Below are positions 46,524-60,000 of a DNA stretch of 64,000 bases, one piece after another. A program made the translations under genes and the position numbers. The DNA lies in NCBI GenBank assembly GCA_018340375.1, contig JAFFJZ010000001.1, forward strand, positions 72,656,001-72,720,000, read 5' to 3'. The notes below the pieces were generated by a model. It saw only the letters and a list, made by a program, of their open reading frames with translations. It was not told where the DNA came from and did not search any database. The DNA is from Gonatopus flavifemur (taxonomy: Eukaryota; Arthropoda; Insecta; Hymenoptera; Dryinidae). Numbering within the stretch: the stretch's first letter is position 1; each line of letters begins with the position of its first letter.

Positions 46524-49500
46524 TGCGATCAAATTTTAATACAGGTTTAATGGGTTTAGATTTGTTGGTATAATGTTGACGAACACAACCTTTCAGTTGA
46601 ATTCATAGAAAGAACAGTGATCAGGGACTCATTCTAGTATACACGACAATGACATCGAATTTCTTCACTTTGGGTAATTATCTCTTCATACTCCAGTCCT
46701 GTTCTTCCCTCGCGTCACCTTTGATTTCGTAATTTGAACACAATGGCACGACAAAACAGGAGCGTGGTTTCTATTCTGGTATGCATAAACAGGTCCATTT
46801 CTCTTTTCTCCTTTCCAACAAGCCACTCGTGAATAGGGAAAAAGCGCGCTTAGGAGGTTATTGATTTCTTGTACTGAATGAATTGCGAAACGAAAAGCAT
46901 TCTTTCTTGAATCAAATCCGTTCGTACGTGGTTCAACAAATAGGTTTGTAAGCCTCAACAAACAGAGTTTTTCGCATACCATTCAAAGATGCTGCATTGT
47001 GTAGACAACACAAGAGATTCATCATATAAGTTGATCATTAACGTGGACTGATAGTAGAAACAAGAATTTCTTTTGTTTTCGTTATATTAATATATTCAAT
47101 TCCAATGAACAGACGTTCGTTCAAACGGGGAACATTTGAATTCCCTTGGAATGTAAACCTCCATAGACAATCCTAAATTTCGTTGCTAAGTCAGAAGTTT
47201 CAACACTACTGAGATCTCTGAGGGATTATCGAATTTTTCAAAGAAATGCTACATTATTTTGACATGCAAAAGCAAGTATTCAAGATGGAAAATTTCGAAT
47301 GCAGAATACTAAAAGATTCCTCAGATACTCTATGAAAAGTTAATAGGCTGTCAAGTTTTTGTGCATTCCTTAAATAAAGGAGTGATCAAATAAGCGCACA
47401 TAGTTCTCTCATCTTCCCATAATTGAATGATCAACTATTTCTAGGGCACAGTAATTGAAAAATGTAAAAATCGGGACTTCGAAAACTCCACCCTGTTTAG
47501 GGATGATGGAACTCGACATTATTCCAGGTTTCCAGCTTGGAGGAGTAAACCAATCGTATGCCAACGATAACAACCATCAGATTGTCATATTTGAAAATAA
47601 ATAGCCTTCAGATACGTTAAAGAAATACTGTGGTACGATACTGTCCCTGAGATACGCTTCGATGCTTCGACTAAATCAAGACGTTTTCCAACTTCCGACT
47701 TGAAATTTTTCTCGTGACTTTTTCGATCTGTCATCGTTCAAGAAACATCCTATAAATCGACCGGATATTCGCCTGTGAGCATAACGCAAGTCAACCAAGA
47801 GACCCGCTTAGAGACAAGTATTTCAAACCATAACCCATTACGCTGAATACATGAGCATTTATTTATATAAGTATTATATTTTCTCTTCCATCTATCAATA
47901 TACTTTTGTTATTCTGTCAATACATTTCAAAAAAATATGGATGGTGCTCGGTTTTACAACATTTCATACATGTTTTAGGCAGAATATAAAATTGGCCGTT
48001 GTTTACCTTACTGGGTTGAAATCCACCTCTCCCCATTGTATGGCAATTTCGATAACCTTCATGTAAGGGCACGGTGTCCATAGTGATGTCTGTCAATAGT
48101 TGAAAGATACCACTACTTCGTGGCGCAGTAACGCTCCGATGGACTCATTAGGGTGGCGTCACATGAAGCTGAAAAAAAGGCGGAATAGTCACCTTTTTTT
48201 TAACCAAGGGCTCCGCTTTGCAGTTTTCTCTCTGCAGCGTTTATTGATCAAATTTATAACCGAAGCACATACTTCATTTCTTTACGAATTACTTCTCTTC
48301 AATCCTTTGAATAACTCCTTTTCCTTCAGCAACCACTGGAAGACTAACTTCTTCCTCAAAAAGTAACATTCTGAAAGTATGCTCCCCAATTTTCAGATCA
48401 GAACATTGAAAAATGGAAAAGATATGAATTTTTTGTGAAAACAGCCACAGTTCTATTTTTCTTTTTGTAATTCATTTTTTTTGTATATGCTTGAATTTGA
48501 TTTTTGGCTGTATAACCTGCAAGGTCCTTCAAGGTGAACTCGAAATAAATTCTAAAAAAATGGACAAGTGAAGATATTCAATTGTTCATGTGTTACAACA
48601 ATTGTTGTTCCTGGGATGAAAATCACCCCACTGTTGCAAGTATGTGATTTCTGTGAAGTTTGGTAAACAACGGTTGATCAGGTTCAGGGGTATTTATATA
48701 GTATTATTTAGAATCAAAATTCGCTCGTTCATGAATCGGTTTGAGGAATTAATATCTTGAAAATCTTTTCCACACATCCTGAATGACTTTTTAATTTATT
48801 TTTGGGTAACATGAATAGGATTCAATAATTTTGTGAAAATAAGAGCCTGTTTTATTCATCCACATTACAAAAGCTTTTAATTTCAGTGAAAGATTTGATC
48901 CTTGGTAAGAATGATGGAGAATAGCCTTTGTCAATTTAGAGTATGAAAATTGTGGCTGATTTTCTAAGCCTATTTTCAAAAGAGTTGCAATACGGGAGTC
49001 TAATATGCCCTAGATTGAAATTTTCGTGAGAGTCCTGAGTAGGATACTTCCACTGCTTTCACCAGCAGTTGGAACAAAAACAAAAGAAACCAGAGGTCTA
49101 TACTTGAGTGGATTTTCATTCTCGTCTCCAAGTTATCAGAGTGACTACAAGATTACCACAGTACGGTAATATTCGTTGGAAAAGCATGTAATTGAAGACA
49201 GAGGTGCTCGAAATAGTATATCTAGATGGCTTGATAATTAATTCCATGCCTAATTGTTGATCGAATTACGTGGAAGCGGAACCTCTCTCTGAAACCGTGA
49301 ATTAACGGAAAACTAGCTTCATTCGGTTATAGACAGGAATAGAATCATTGCTTGTTGATTTAACCATGAACAGAATGAAAAATTTCGAATTAATATTGAT
49401 AGAAGCTGTACAAATTTCTTTTGGTTTCAAATAGAAGATGAATTATTCCTTCATTGATAGAAGACCTTATTCATAGCTAACAAAGGTATTTCATTTGACA

Positions 49501-50704
49501 GTTTTATGAAAATCTCGTTATCTACTGACGTAATTTATTCACGGAATACAAGACGTAAAGTTGATGGAAAACCATCTGCAATTCCACCTTTGCATTCATT
49601 ACCTGTTAATGAAAACCGACAGATATTGGAAAGAAAGAAAAATGAAACCATGTCTTTGATTTTCATTCGGGAATGATAGATTATTCCATAGACATTCTCT
49701 TTTCCTGTTTTTGTTATAAGATATTTCTGGACCAATTATTGCCAAATTCACTATTTTTGTGACGATTAATGTTCGAAATTTAGAATCAGACACTGTAAAA
49801 GTTGTGAAGTAACATTTACATATTTGTTGAAGAAAATTTGATGGAAAAAATATGTTCGGAAAAAGTGGCAAAACATGACCTTCTTGTTAATTTTATTAAT
49901 TAATGAAACCTGCTTTGAGAGGAATGATTATGATTGTGTGGAACAAGACATTCATTTCCTCGTACAAAAATTCACGTTTATTAACATTGAATGAGATTTC
50001 TTCTAAGTAATTTTGTTCGAGTGGAATTTTAATTACAAAGCACAAACGTGGTTATTATTTCAAGGAAAAATATGCTTGTTTGTAGTTTCATATCCACACA
50101 TATATAATTCACGCTTGGAAATAGCTCAATGAATCTCAGTTTTTGTAGAATATTGTTGTTACATGAAATATCGCGACTAATAGAAATCAGTATGAGTCGT
50201 AAATTGGGACGTTGGGAATGCGAACAGGAAAAATAGTTTCGTAGTATTTTGCGATGTTCATTCTATTATGAATTATTGAAGCGAATATGGAAAGAACTCG
50301 AGTTGGAGATTTTTGCTGATACGTTTAAATTGCTCAACTCGTGTATCGAATTTGTGAGAAATCTAGAAAGCATTTCCATTTTGAGTCATATTGAAGAGGA
50401 GAAGGTCTTTCTGAATTTCATGATTCACGATAGCATTCATTTCGATTAAAACACAGAAAAATATTTCACCTCAATTTTACAGGGGTTACTCATGTTGATC
50501 GACCTTGAGTGGAATTGAGGATCATCGTTTTGTTACAGTACCGCATCATGATTATGTGATTCCTATCTAATCCTTTTGTAGATTTGAGATGAAAGCATTA
50601 TCGTAATTACAAAATTATCTTTGATGTGAATTCAACACTATTGTTGTTCTTCAGATGAATAAGTATTTTCAACAAAAAATGGCTTATGGTACCTTGAATT
50701 TTTT
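46524..50704. other. Unique sequence, no supported feature
   Basis: About 4.2 kb without a recognisable gene or paired termini. The 98-codon frame at 46982-46686 and others have no domain that I know. Confidence 0.5.
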
Positions 50705-51004
50705 CACTCAGAGAAAAAAAGTTGCTGAAACAGCAAACTTCGAAAATTCGCTTCGCTGATATGGCAAAGCTTGTTGCTGGATTAGCAAAAAATTTGCTAT
50801 TACAGCGAATATCTTGCTCTTTTAAGAAGCGCTTGTCATTCAGCAATCCGGAATTGTAGATATACAGACGGCTAGAAAATTCTGCTGAATTAGCAAATAT
50901 CTTGCTGAAATAGCAATATTTTTGCTGTAACAGCAACCGTTTTGCTAATTTAGCAAAGCAGAATTTTCGGAATCGCTTTTTTAGCAAGAATTTTTCTCTG
51001 CGTG
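50705..51004. mobile_element. GCTG-motif class 1 element, copy 3 (TT duplication)
   Basis: It begins CACTCAGAGAAAAAAAGTTGC and ends TAGCAAGAATTTTTCTCTGCGTG, with TT on each side. In between, GCTGAAACAGCAAA, GCTGGATTAGCAAA, GCTGAATTAGCAAA, GCTGAAATAGCAAT and GCTGTAACAGCAAC follow one another. These are short palindromes of the form GCTG-N5-6-AGCAA. The 145-codon minus-strand frame over it is an artefact of this repetition. Confidence 0.8.
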
Positions 51005-51807
51005 TTTGAACAATGATTTCATAATTCCTTATAATTTCACACAAAGTGCCAATTCTTAGAAAAATTCTACCAAAATTCCCATAATTTCTTCAGAAATTGG
51101 GGGGTTCATGAGAAATTATGAGGAATCATGAAATCATTTTTGCCAGGAAAAAAATATTTGAAAGATTGGATTCAAATGATCAAAAAAGATCCCAAGGGAT
51201 ATTTAATGGCACTCTGAATAAAAATTTTGCATTGTGATGAGTTTCGAAAAGGATAATTGCTTATACAGCACCACAATTCAAAAGGATTCCTCCATGCGTT
51301 TTCAAATGTCTTCATAAGATGGCTCCCACAGCTTTTCCACTGCATGGGTTGAAGTGGAAGGATATTTGAAAATTCTAAGGAATGATCTCATGTTATCACC
51401 CTATGATTTGAGTTCAGTTATTGCGAATATCATTTATCAAGGCCTTCTAGAATTCTCAATTCATCTGCCGTATTGACACGTTTCATCGAGTTAATGTCAC
51501 ATCAGAACCTTATTGATCTCAATTAAGTGTTTCTGCTTCACGGTTGATTATCGATTAGTATGAACTGAAGTCCGTATACATATCCTGAGGTCAATGATCT
51601 GTTCTGACTAATAGAAATGATCGATGCAAATGTACAATTCTGTAGCATGATTTTCTCATTCATTATCAAATACTGTTTGATCACATCAGAAATATATTGA
51701 ATCAGTACCAACGATATGGGTTGTTTGTCCATCATCCGTCTCGAAAACATTTGATATTTGCATTTTCAATTCAAAATGGATTGATTCGGTTCGAGAAGGA
51801 CGTGATA
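51005..51807. other. Unique AT-rich sequence
   Basis: No feature recognised. Confidence 0.5.
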
Positions 51808-51809
51808 TG

Positions 51810-52151
51810 CCCGTACAGTACAACCACCGATCCTCCACCTAGAACTTCGGTGGACTGGAGGTGGAGAATTGGTGGAGGAATGGGAACCGGGGAAATAAGG
51901 GAGGAATCAGGGAGAGTCTCCGTTGAGGCAACGGAGAGGCGATGGAGGAATTTCCGCTCCCTGTATTTTCGATATAATTCATGTTGGTGCATTTACATAA
52001 CCAAATCTGGATGCATGAATTCACGAATTTAAGTCTTATTGAAAACTCGCTTATTTCTCCCTTATTTTCACGGCTCCCATTTCTCCACCAACTATCCACC
52101 TCCAGTCCACCGAAGTCCTAGGTGGAGGATCAGGGGTTGTGATGTACGGGT
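51810..52151. mobile_element. Class 2 element CCCGTACAGTAC with long arms (TG duplication)
   Basis: The arms run about 70 bp. CCCGTACAGTACAACCACCG with TCCTCCACCTAGAACTTCGG on the left is matched in inverse on the right down to GTACGGG. Internal GGAGG / CCTCC words extend the pairing. TG flanks both sides; the longer flanks CGTGATATG and TGTGACATG are also similar. The first 9 bp match the right end of the element at 53927-54033. Confidence 0.85.
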
Positions 52152-52153
52152 GT

Positions 52154-53768
52154 GACATGATTCTCATGTCAAATCTTCATAGGGTCTATCAATAATAATG
52201 AGAAAGGGAAATTATGAAAAAAATAAATGCCCTTCTTGAAAAATCACATAGCATCTGACAGAAAACTATCTTCTCAATTTATTTTTCAGAAAAGTTGGGG
52301 ATATTTCACTTTTACTCCTTTTTAATTAAAACACCTTAATTTTTCTCCAATTTTTTTCAGTGATTTGGTCAAAGGGAGGTAATTTTTCCCAAGGGGACAC
52401 TCCAACGTGTTGTCGAGTATTCAAGATGTTCAAGATATTGCTATCTAGCAAGGCAAAGTTGATGGCGAGGCTAAGTATGATACCGTACAGTGGCTTATAG
52501 ACGATGCTCAACAATGAAATGTAACGAGAGAAATCACGACGTAGGATACGATGACGACAAAGAGAACACAGTTCAAGAGGATGGAGCAAGGAAGAGAGAA
52601 CATTAGTTTACAACGTACAAGTCTGCGAAACCATGCAAGTGTGATGGAAGTTTCCTATAATGAGTATCGGTTCTTCTGTCTTTTGGATTGCGTACCTGCT
52701 TTGAACAAGAGACCACCGAAACAAGGCGAAGTTAGACGAGAATCGGTTGAGAAATGGTCAATATCCTATGTTGATTGATCAACAAATTAACCGTGGGAAC
52801 CAAAATTTATTGAGTCTCCATCAATTGATGAAACTTCATATACACTTTGCAACGATAAATAACCATATAAACCCATTGAATTCCCAATGAATCTCCAGAA
52901 TCCTCGCAGTTGCGATGGGTTTCAACGAGTTTGTTTATTGACTATTGCAAAGTTTGTATTAGATCTCAGTAATCACCCAATAAAAAATCTGGAATAGAAA
53001 AGAATAGGAGTTTCCTATTTCTTTTCAATTCCTTCCAATTCGAATTCTCCGAAAAAAGAATACATATGAACAGAAAAAAATTGGAATATTTAGATTCCAA
53101 TATCATTGGCTTCTCCCAACAGAAATGGACATCTTTCATTCAATATTGTAAAGGTAATTCATTGACTATATAGAAGTTGTTATTCTAAATTTTACATTGG
53201 AAGAGTTGAATTTGAACTCCACATTTGGAATACGATTTGACTGTAGAATAGGTTAGAATGGAGGTGAATAGAATTTCTGTGAAATTAATTCCATAACTCC
53301 AAAATTTGAATTCAAATTCTTGAATTTCAATTCGATAACCGGATGAATTGAATGAACCCGTGCAGTTTCCTTATGGATATATTATATGCAAATGAAGATG
53401 ATTATTGAATGAAAAATTCTCAATGGAAGTAATCATATCGGAAATTGAATTTATTCTGGAAATAAATGACAGCACACCGTTATAAACCCTTCAAAACTTG
53501 TAACATTGTGTACAATTCCCGAAAACATATCACTAAGATTTTTGAAGTATTATACTATTGAAGTCCGTGTTTGTGATAACATTTCTCATTTTTATTCAAT
53601 CACAAATAATATGCGGCGTTAAGAATATCATTATCCTGCTCATGAATGAATATTCATACAATACGGTAGCGACATGATTTGTTTTATTGCCGGTAAATAT
53701 AAATTCATATTCACCATAAAATTGAAGAAGTGGCTACTGCAGATAATATTTACAGTCTAGGTTAGTTT
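52154..53768. other. Mostly unique sequence with one short hairpin
   Basis: GGAATAGAAAAGAATAGGA and its inverse TCCTATTTCTTTTCAATTCC form a 20-bp-arm hairpin at about 52992-53036. No gene recognised. Confidence 0.5.
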
Positions 53769-54085
53769 CCTTGGTTGAACGAAACCATTGAATCTTGTAT
53801 AGTGTTCTGATCAAATCCTATTCAAGCATTTTTCAATGAGATTTAATCAGATCAATGTATTTTTTCAATGTGATTCCGATTCAATCTTGCCAAATCTGAT
53901 TGAATCTTGTACAATGTTCTGACCAACCCCAACAGCACATCCACCGATTTCTACGTCGCATCTCCGTGGACTCTACGTGGATGAACGAAGATTCCACGTG
54001 GAGGCAACGTAGAAATGTCCGGTGCTGTACGGGAAATCCCATTGAATTTAATTTCATCAGATTCTATGGATTTTTTTAACCAGGG
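53769..54085. mobile_element. Inverted-repeat element with internal direct repeats, interrupted
   Basis: CCTTGGTTGAACGAAACCAT..GAATC at the left is the inverse of GATTCTATGGATTTTTTTAACCAGGG at the right with several mismatches. Inside, ATTGAATCTTGTA(T/C)A(G/A)TGTTCTGA(T/C)CAA occurs twice (about 53786 and 53900). The second copy is broken by the class 2 MITE at 53927. Confidence 0.55.
53927..54033. mobile_element. Class 2 MITE CCCGTACAGCAC (AA duplication)
   Basis: Left CCCCAACAGCAC and right GTGCTGTACGGG are inverse apart from small changes. TTTCTACGTCGC / GCAACGTAGAAA continues the arms, and the centre has CTCCGTGGACTC / CCACGTGGAGG. AA lies on both sides. The sister repeat near 53808 reads CTGATCAAATCCTATT, the unbroken version of CTGACCAA-insert-AAATCCCATT. 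Confidence 0.75.
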
Positions 54086-57000
54086 TTATTTACGCTAGTG
54101 ATGCAATATTTCTGAAACGTTCTCACAACTACAAAACTACATCGGGCCGTTTTTCAGCTAAAGTTTGTGGCTATTTCGATAGTAGAATTGAAATCCTCGT
54201 TTTCACGATCCTACTATTACATTTAATGGGTCGAATAGTGGAAAACTGTAGCTGCCGAAGATTTACATGTTTCAAGGACATTTTCTGTAGCTATACAGTG
54301 ACAAAAATTCTTTTTCTCAGGGTAGGGAGTATCTTTCAGATCATAGATTGTCTATTACTCTATTGAAATCAAATAATGAAACTCCAGTTTCTTGTCTTAT
54401 TTTCTTCCCATCCATGTATGTCTTTGAAAACTTGTTCATCTACTGTGTGGATAGATTATAACTTCTCGGTACAAATTTACAGTATTTATTGAATTCGATT
54501 CTTTGATTGCCATGGGATTTCAGTTTGTCCACTCTTCCGGACCATCGATACTGAGTACCGAACTGAAATAAATGAACTTGAACATTTCCCACCCGCTGTT
54601 TGCTTGGTATTCCTTGTGGGATACCAATGTAATAACATTTTTCTGAGATACACACGACAACGGCAATATCATCTTATTTCCGTTGCGTTTCCATATTAGT
54701 TCTGATATTTGGAGAAACAGAAGATATCTAGAACTTTCTTGGAATGTATATTCCAAACTCAATCAGGTTTGCTGAGAACCATGATTGAATGAAATTGTTT
54801 TCAATATAAGAACACGTTTTTCAACTCTGATGATCAATTTAATTTGAATTCAATGAAAAATTGGACCCTTGTTGGATTATTTTTATGAATACTTTATTTA
54901 ATCTAGACAAAATAGCCTGGGACACAGTTTCGAAGAAGGAAGATTTCGCAAGTTACAATTTCATGTTTGATACCTTATGTGTGATAACTGAGGAATAATA
55001 ATACATATCGTGCTCGTAGATTTTCAATTGTTTCATTGAAATGTGTTCATTGAATGCGTGTGAACGGAGCTTGTTGAAAAATTGATAAAAACAATCACTT
55101 GTCACAGCGCTCAGTCATCGTTCAACACAGTTGGCAATGAGGGTGAAGTTTCCGACGGGAAAAAAGCTTATCAGTGCCCAAACTCGTTTGTAAAATTCGT
55201 TATCTGTTCCTGCTCGAGACACTTGTTTCATATTTATGAGAGGAGTTTTAGCATATTCAAAACATAAATTACTTTCAGCGGGGTAAGTCAACTAGCCAAT
55301 AAAATACTGTCTGAAGTTTATCTCCTATCCACCCAGGCTCAGGGAAGCTGAATTATGCACGATTGGGAGTACACCACTGTGTTACACCAATGGCGTTTCA
55401 TAGTGGCAGTCGTGTGGAACGTTTTCATGCGGAATCATCAGACTGTTTTCTTTTTGCAATGCAAATAGAATGCCATACTACAAACTGTTACGTACTATCT
55501 TGTTTCCGATCATCCCTGTAAGTGTAGCTTGGCGAATGACATTCGCGAATGGCAAACTTTAATGGAAAGATTTAGCATGCATACTTCAAATAGGTCATTC
55601 TTATAGAATATATGTACATATATTGATTATTTCTATTCATCAAAGAATGTTTGTTAGAATAGAACATCAAAATCAAAGCTCGACCTATCTAATGAGGATT
55701 TTGATTTCATACAAAGAAAAATCTGCCTACTTTCGTAAAAGTTATAAACGATTTTTACATGTTATATTATTACGCAAGGGGAAATAATGTTGTTTTCAAA
55801 TTTGGAACTGATATTTTTCATAACTGGGGAATTGAATCCCTTCCAATTTATAACATATGATGTGAATATATTTTGATTTACACATCACTCAAAAGATCGT
55901 TAATTCCATCTGATCATTTTATTTATACACCACAATTGAGGATATTAATAAATTGTTCTTCAAATGTTACATGCTCCGTGGGGGACGGGGTTTTCAGTAG
56001 TAAAAGGACAAGTTAGTCATCCATCAAATATTTCATAAGCGTTTGCACAGCAGTCATTTTCTGACAGACATTGATAGAACACTTTCAAGATAACCAATAT
56101 ATTCCAGCACTGCGAATTATAATTCATTTCATGACAAGGGCATTATATGTTGAAAGAACTTTGTATGCTTTACGAACGCACACGACAACATATTATTAAA
56201 TATCTTTCCATAAAGCAATATTAATTTCACGATCAAACATCTGTATCGTGGTAGTTATAATATTTCCTCTCTCGTCGTCACACTCAGTTCTTGAATAGAA
56301 GAACGAAACTGTCCAACCGGGGTCCCAAAGGGATGGTTCTTTGAAATGCAAACTTTCTTTTGAAGATTCACTGACTCTTCGTGTAAACAGGTGATATCTA
56401 TTTATTTATTTCACTTAGAAATTGTTCAGTAGAATTTAGGACATGATTTTAAATCACATTTGAAATTTGTGTGATCAAAATGCTGACCTTTTTTCCGTGA
56501 TCTATGACTCAAGGATTATGAAATATCAAGTCAATTTAAGATAAGAGAAAGAACTTATTCCCAATGTATATGATTTATGTAGAAGGAACGTGAATAATGG
56601 ATATCATCACCATAAAAATTTTCAAATCATTGAGTTATTCTTCCGATTGAACACACGATACGAGAAATTCCGATATTTCCTCAACTCTTTTTAAACATAT
56701 AGGCTTCCCACAACATGATAAAATACATTTTGGAGGGCTTGAACAAACAGTTGAAAGTCCCCTGAATCATGCCAGGAAAGCTCATGCTACATCGAGTGGA
56801 AAATTATAAATGGTCCAACCGGACGCTGCAACTGGCACCGTTTCTAACCTCTTCTGTAACTGAACTCTCCAGAATGAACCGTTGAAGGGAACCAAAGCTG
56901 TATTGTATACTCAACACAGGATATGTGCACGTATTACGATCTACGTCTCACATGAGCACTTAATCTTGTGCGAAGCAACTTGGATGGCACTATGGGAAGT

Positions 57001-60000
57001 TTCAACTCCTACACATCGTGAAACAAGGAAGTCTTATGTTATAAAATATATCACGAAAATATGTACACAGTTGACTCAACTTCATTCATCGTTCAACAAG
57101 TGATCAATCATCAAGTAATTATCCTAGATTTTATAGTTATATGAATCGCTTTTGCTATTGAAGAAAATATTGATATGTTCCAAGTTATAATCGTGTGAAA
57201 TTTTCACATAGAAAGGTACGCCGACTATTCTCAAGCACACATGGAAAAAGAATTCGCTGATCCAGCGAATCGAGATATTGTATACAGAATAGAGAATCTT
57301 TCTGCCAGCTTCACAGCCAACTGGGTCGCTAAGGTGGCAACTCGGTTGACTCAAATTCCTAACTTTTCTCCGGGCTCGCAAAGAAATTTACGATTCTATG
57401 TATCGTCGATCACATGATGAAAAGTAACAGTTTTTCAGACTTGAAATAAGATGAACTCAAGAAAAAGCGTATGATTATAAAAATTAGAACGCTTACGAGA
57501 AATTTTGGAAAGTAAATTTTGTTGTTTTTCTGAATGCCAGTGAATGGAGAAAAATAGGTAAACAGGGATATAGGTAGATAGGTAAAATTAACCGAAATGC
57601 TAAGAAAAACAATAGCGGGGTTACTTTAACTTTCAAGGGTAACTGTGACCGCCTTTAAGTGTTTGTTTGAAAATCAAATACCGACCAGAATTGAATCATT
57701 AAAACAATGTTTACGAACAGAATATTCCACTTGTGTACTTATGGATCATTCCTTTTGTTGTTCAAGAGACCATCACAGACAAATGCATGCCATAAAGGAT
57801 AGTCAGTGGATAAATGATTCGTGCCATTAGACACAAAACTATGGTACTCGACTTCCACTCACTTCAAGCTTTTGTCTTTGTGCTCTTCCTTTCATTCAGA
57901 AACACTCAGCCTTTATATGCCTGAAGACGTAACAATGTTGCGTGTAAAATACCTATAGGAGAGAAACTGAGAAACTTAGGAAGAGACTACCAATCAGGAG
58001 TAGATAGGAATCATCACGGTTATTCGGTTCTGGCTTCTTAGAATGAGAGCGAATATCACACAACTTTGCGGATGCACTGTCCAGTACTTGGAAGGCATAA
58101 CAACTTTCCCAAGGATAAGCCGTTATAGATAGTACCAAACTATTGTCACGAGAGTACACTCCAACTAACATCCTATTAAAGATGTTTCGACTTGAATGAG
58201 TTTTATGTCCCGTATACTTATTGGACGTGGATCTCGTCATATCAACGCGATGAAGAGATACGCGATTTGGAGGGAACTGGATTCGATTCAAATCACTCTC
58301 ATCTTTCTCCACCTGGAAAAATCATATAAATTTCAAATTTCCAATCTCTCTGATGTAAAATCAGTAAAGTACAAGCCTTGCACGGAGACCAATATGCACT
58401 GATTTTAGATGTATGCATGGACGTTAAAGCAAAAGATCTGTTTTACAGCTTATTGCGAAAATCCGGATGGGAAACCAGGTACCCATCCAAAATCACCATA
58501 GTGAACCTGAAGAATCAACTAAGAATTTTATTAATCCATGATGAAAAATTCCTATCCAAGAACTCAGGTGAAAATTGATGTAGGAAAGTTCGGAATTCAA
58601 GCTAATTCATAAGAACTTATCCAAAGTTTCTACAGAGGAACATGGTAATTTCTGCGTTGATGAAAATGACAGTTTGCAAGAAGGAGGGTCTGGAACAACT
58701 CTGTCTTAATTTCCCCTTTTCACTCTCACTACAAGCTTCACTCATTTTCCCTTCCATTGGGGTGTAATATTTCGTAAATGTAGAGTTTCAATATCTCATA
58801 TCATTCATTTTGTTACTGTACTAATTGAACTTGATATACATAAACGTATTCGAATTTTATGTATCGTGTACGCGGAAAAAAAATTTCGCTATTTCAACAA
58901 ATCCAAGGTACTGGCATTTCAATGGGCTGGTGGTGGCTCGCAGCGCCAATAAAGAGTCATTACTGGTCCTTTGAAACGCCTGCAGTCGTATTTGCTGGGA
59001 ATGATGACAATTCGATGTATTTACGAACTGATTCGTTAACATTATCAGCCTTTTGTTAGTCTTGCGAAGCTTGATTCGCTGAAAATATGAATTGTCGTTC
59101 ATCTTAGCAAACTCATTTGCAGCGAGAGAAATGTATATTTGGACTACACTTTGTTTGAATCAACTCACTAATATTCTATTCAAATATGAACCTACGAGAA
59201 TTTGAGTTGAATTAAATACAATTATTCATTCGAATCGAGTAAAATTCTATCGAATGCAATGAAATGTCTAGTACATGCAGTTAAATGTGTTAATGTAATC
59301 AAAGAAAAAATACACATTTTAAATGAAAACCCTCATGGACATTGAAATGATGGAATACCAATTTCACGCTTGGGGTATTATATACCTCTCTTCTCTTGAT
59401 GGAATCCAATTCAACAAAAGGAGTATCGAATTTTTTAGGCAAACCGATGGACATTCTCATTTCATATTATGTGTCGACTGGTACCAACATTTTATCAGTT
59501 TCATTGTACCTTTTGATATTCTTCAGTGAAATGAAATTTCTTTTGAATATCCTACTCGAAATTATTATAATAATTCTGGTCAATTCCACTGGATTATCGC
59601 AATTCCTGTATGTTGCTTCATCTCTGGAAAACTCCGATGAAAATCCTATCTCTAAACAGAATTTGAATAGGAAATCGGCTTGAGTCAATACAAAATTTTT
59701 TATGTGTAAATTTCGAATGAGAATGAATGAGAATTTTCAATCGGATGCATTCCCCCTAATCTTCTGAAAACATATAATTTATTCGAACTCATTATCATCA
59801 TGAGTGAAAATATATGAAACCTATAAAAATGTGCATTCGATATAATTTTCATATCACATCGTCTCTATGAAAAAATTTCCACAACTTCATTATACGTTAA
59901 GAAGAAAATTTAATACAGCAAAACCGAGTGAACCTTTGAATGAGTTATAATGTCCTTATAGTGCTTGTTTTTATTTCTCCATGAGAGCGAAAATCACTGA

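Noticed and set aside
50607..51044. 145-codon minus-strand open frame
   Set aside because: It covers the GCTG-motif transposon and reflects repeated AGCAAAAT-type words, not a gene.
57953..58312. 119-codon minus-strand frame as a gene
   Set aside because: No recognisable domain, no neighbouring exon signals, and length within reach of chance in 64 kb.
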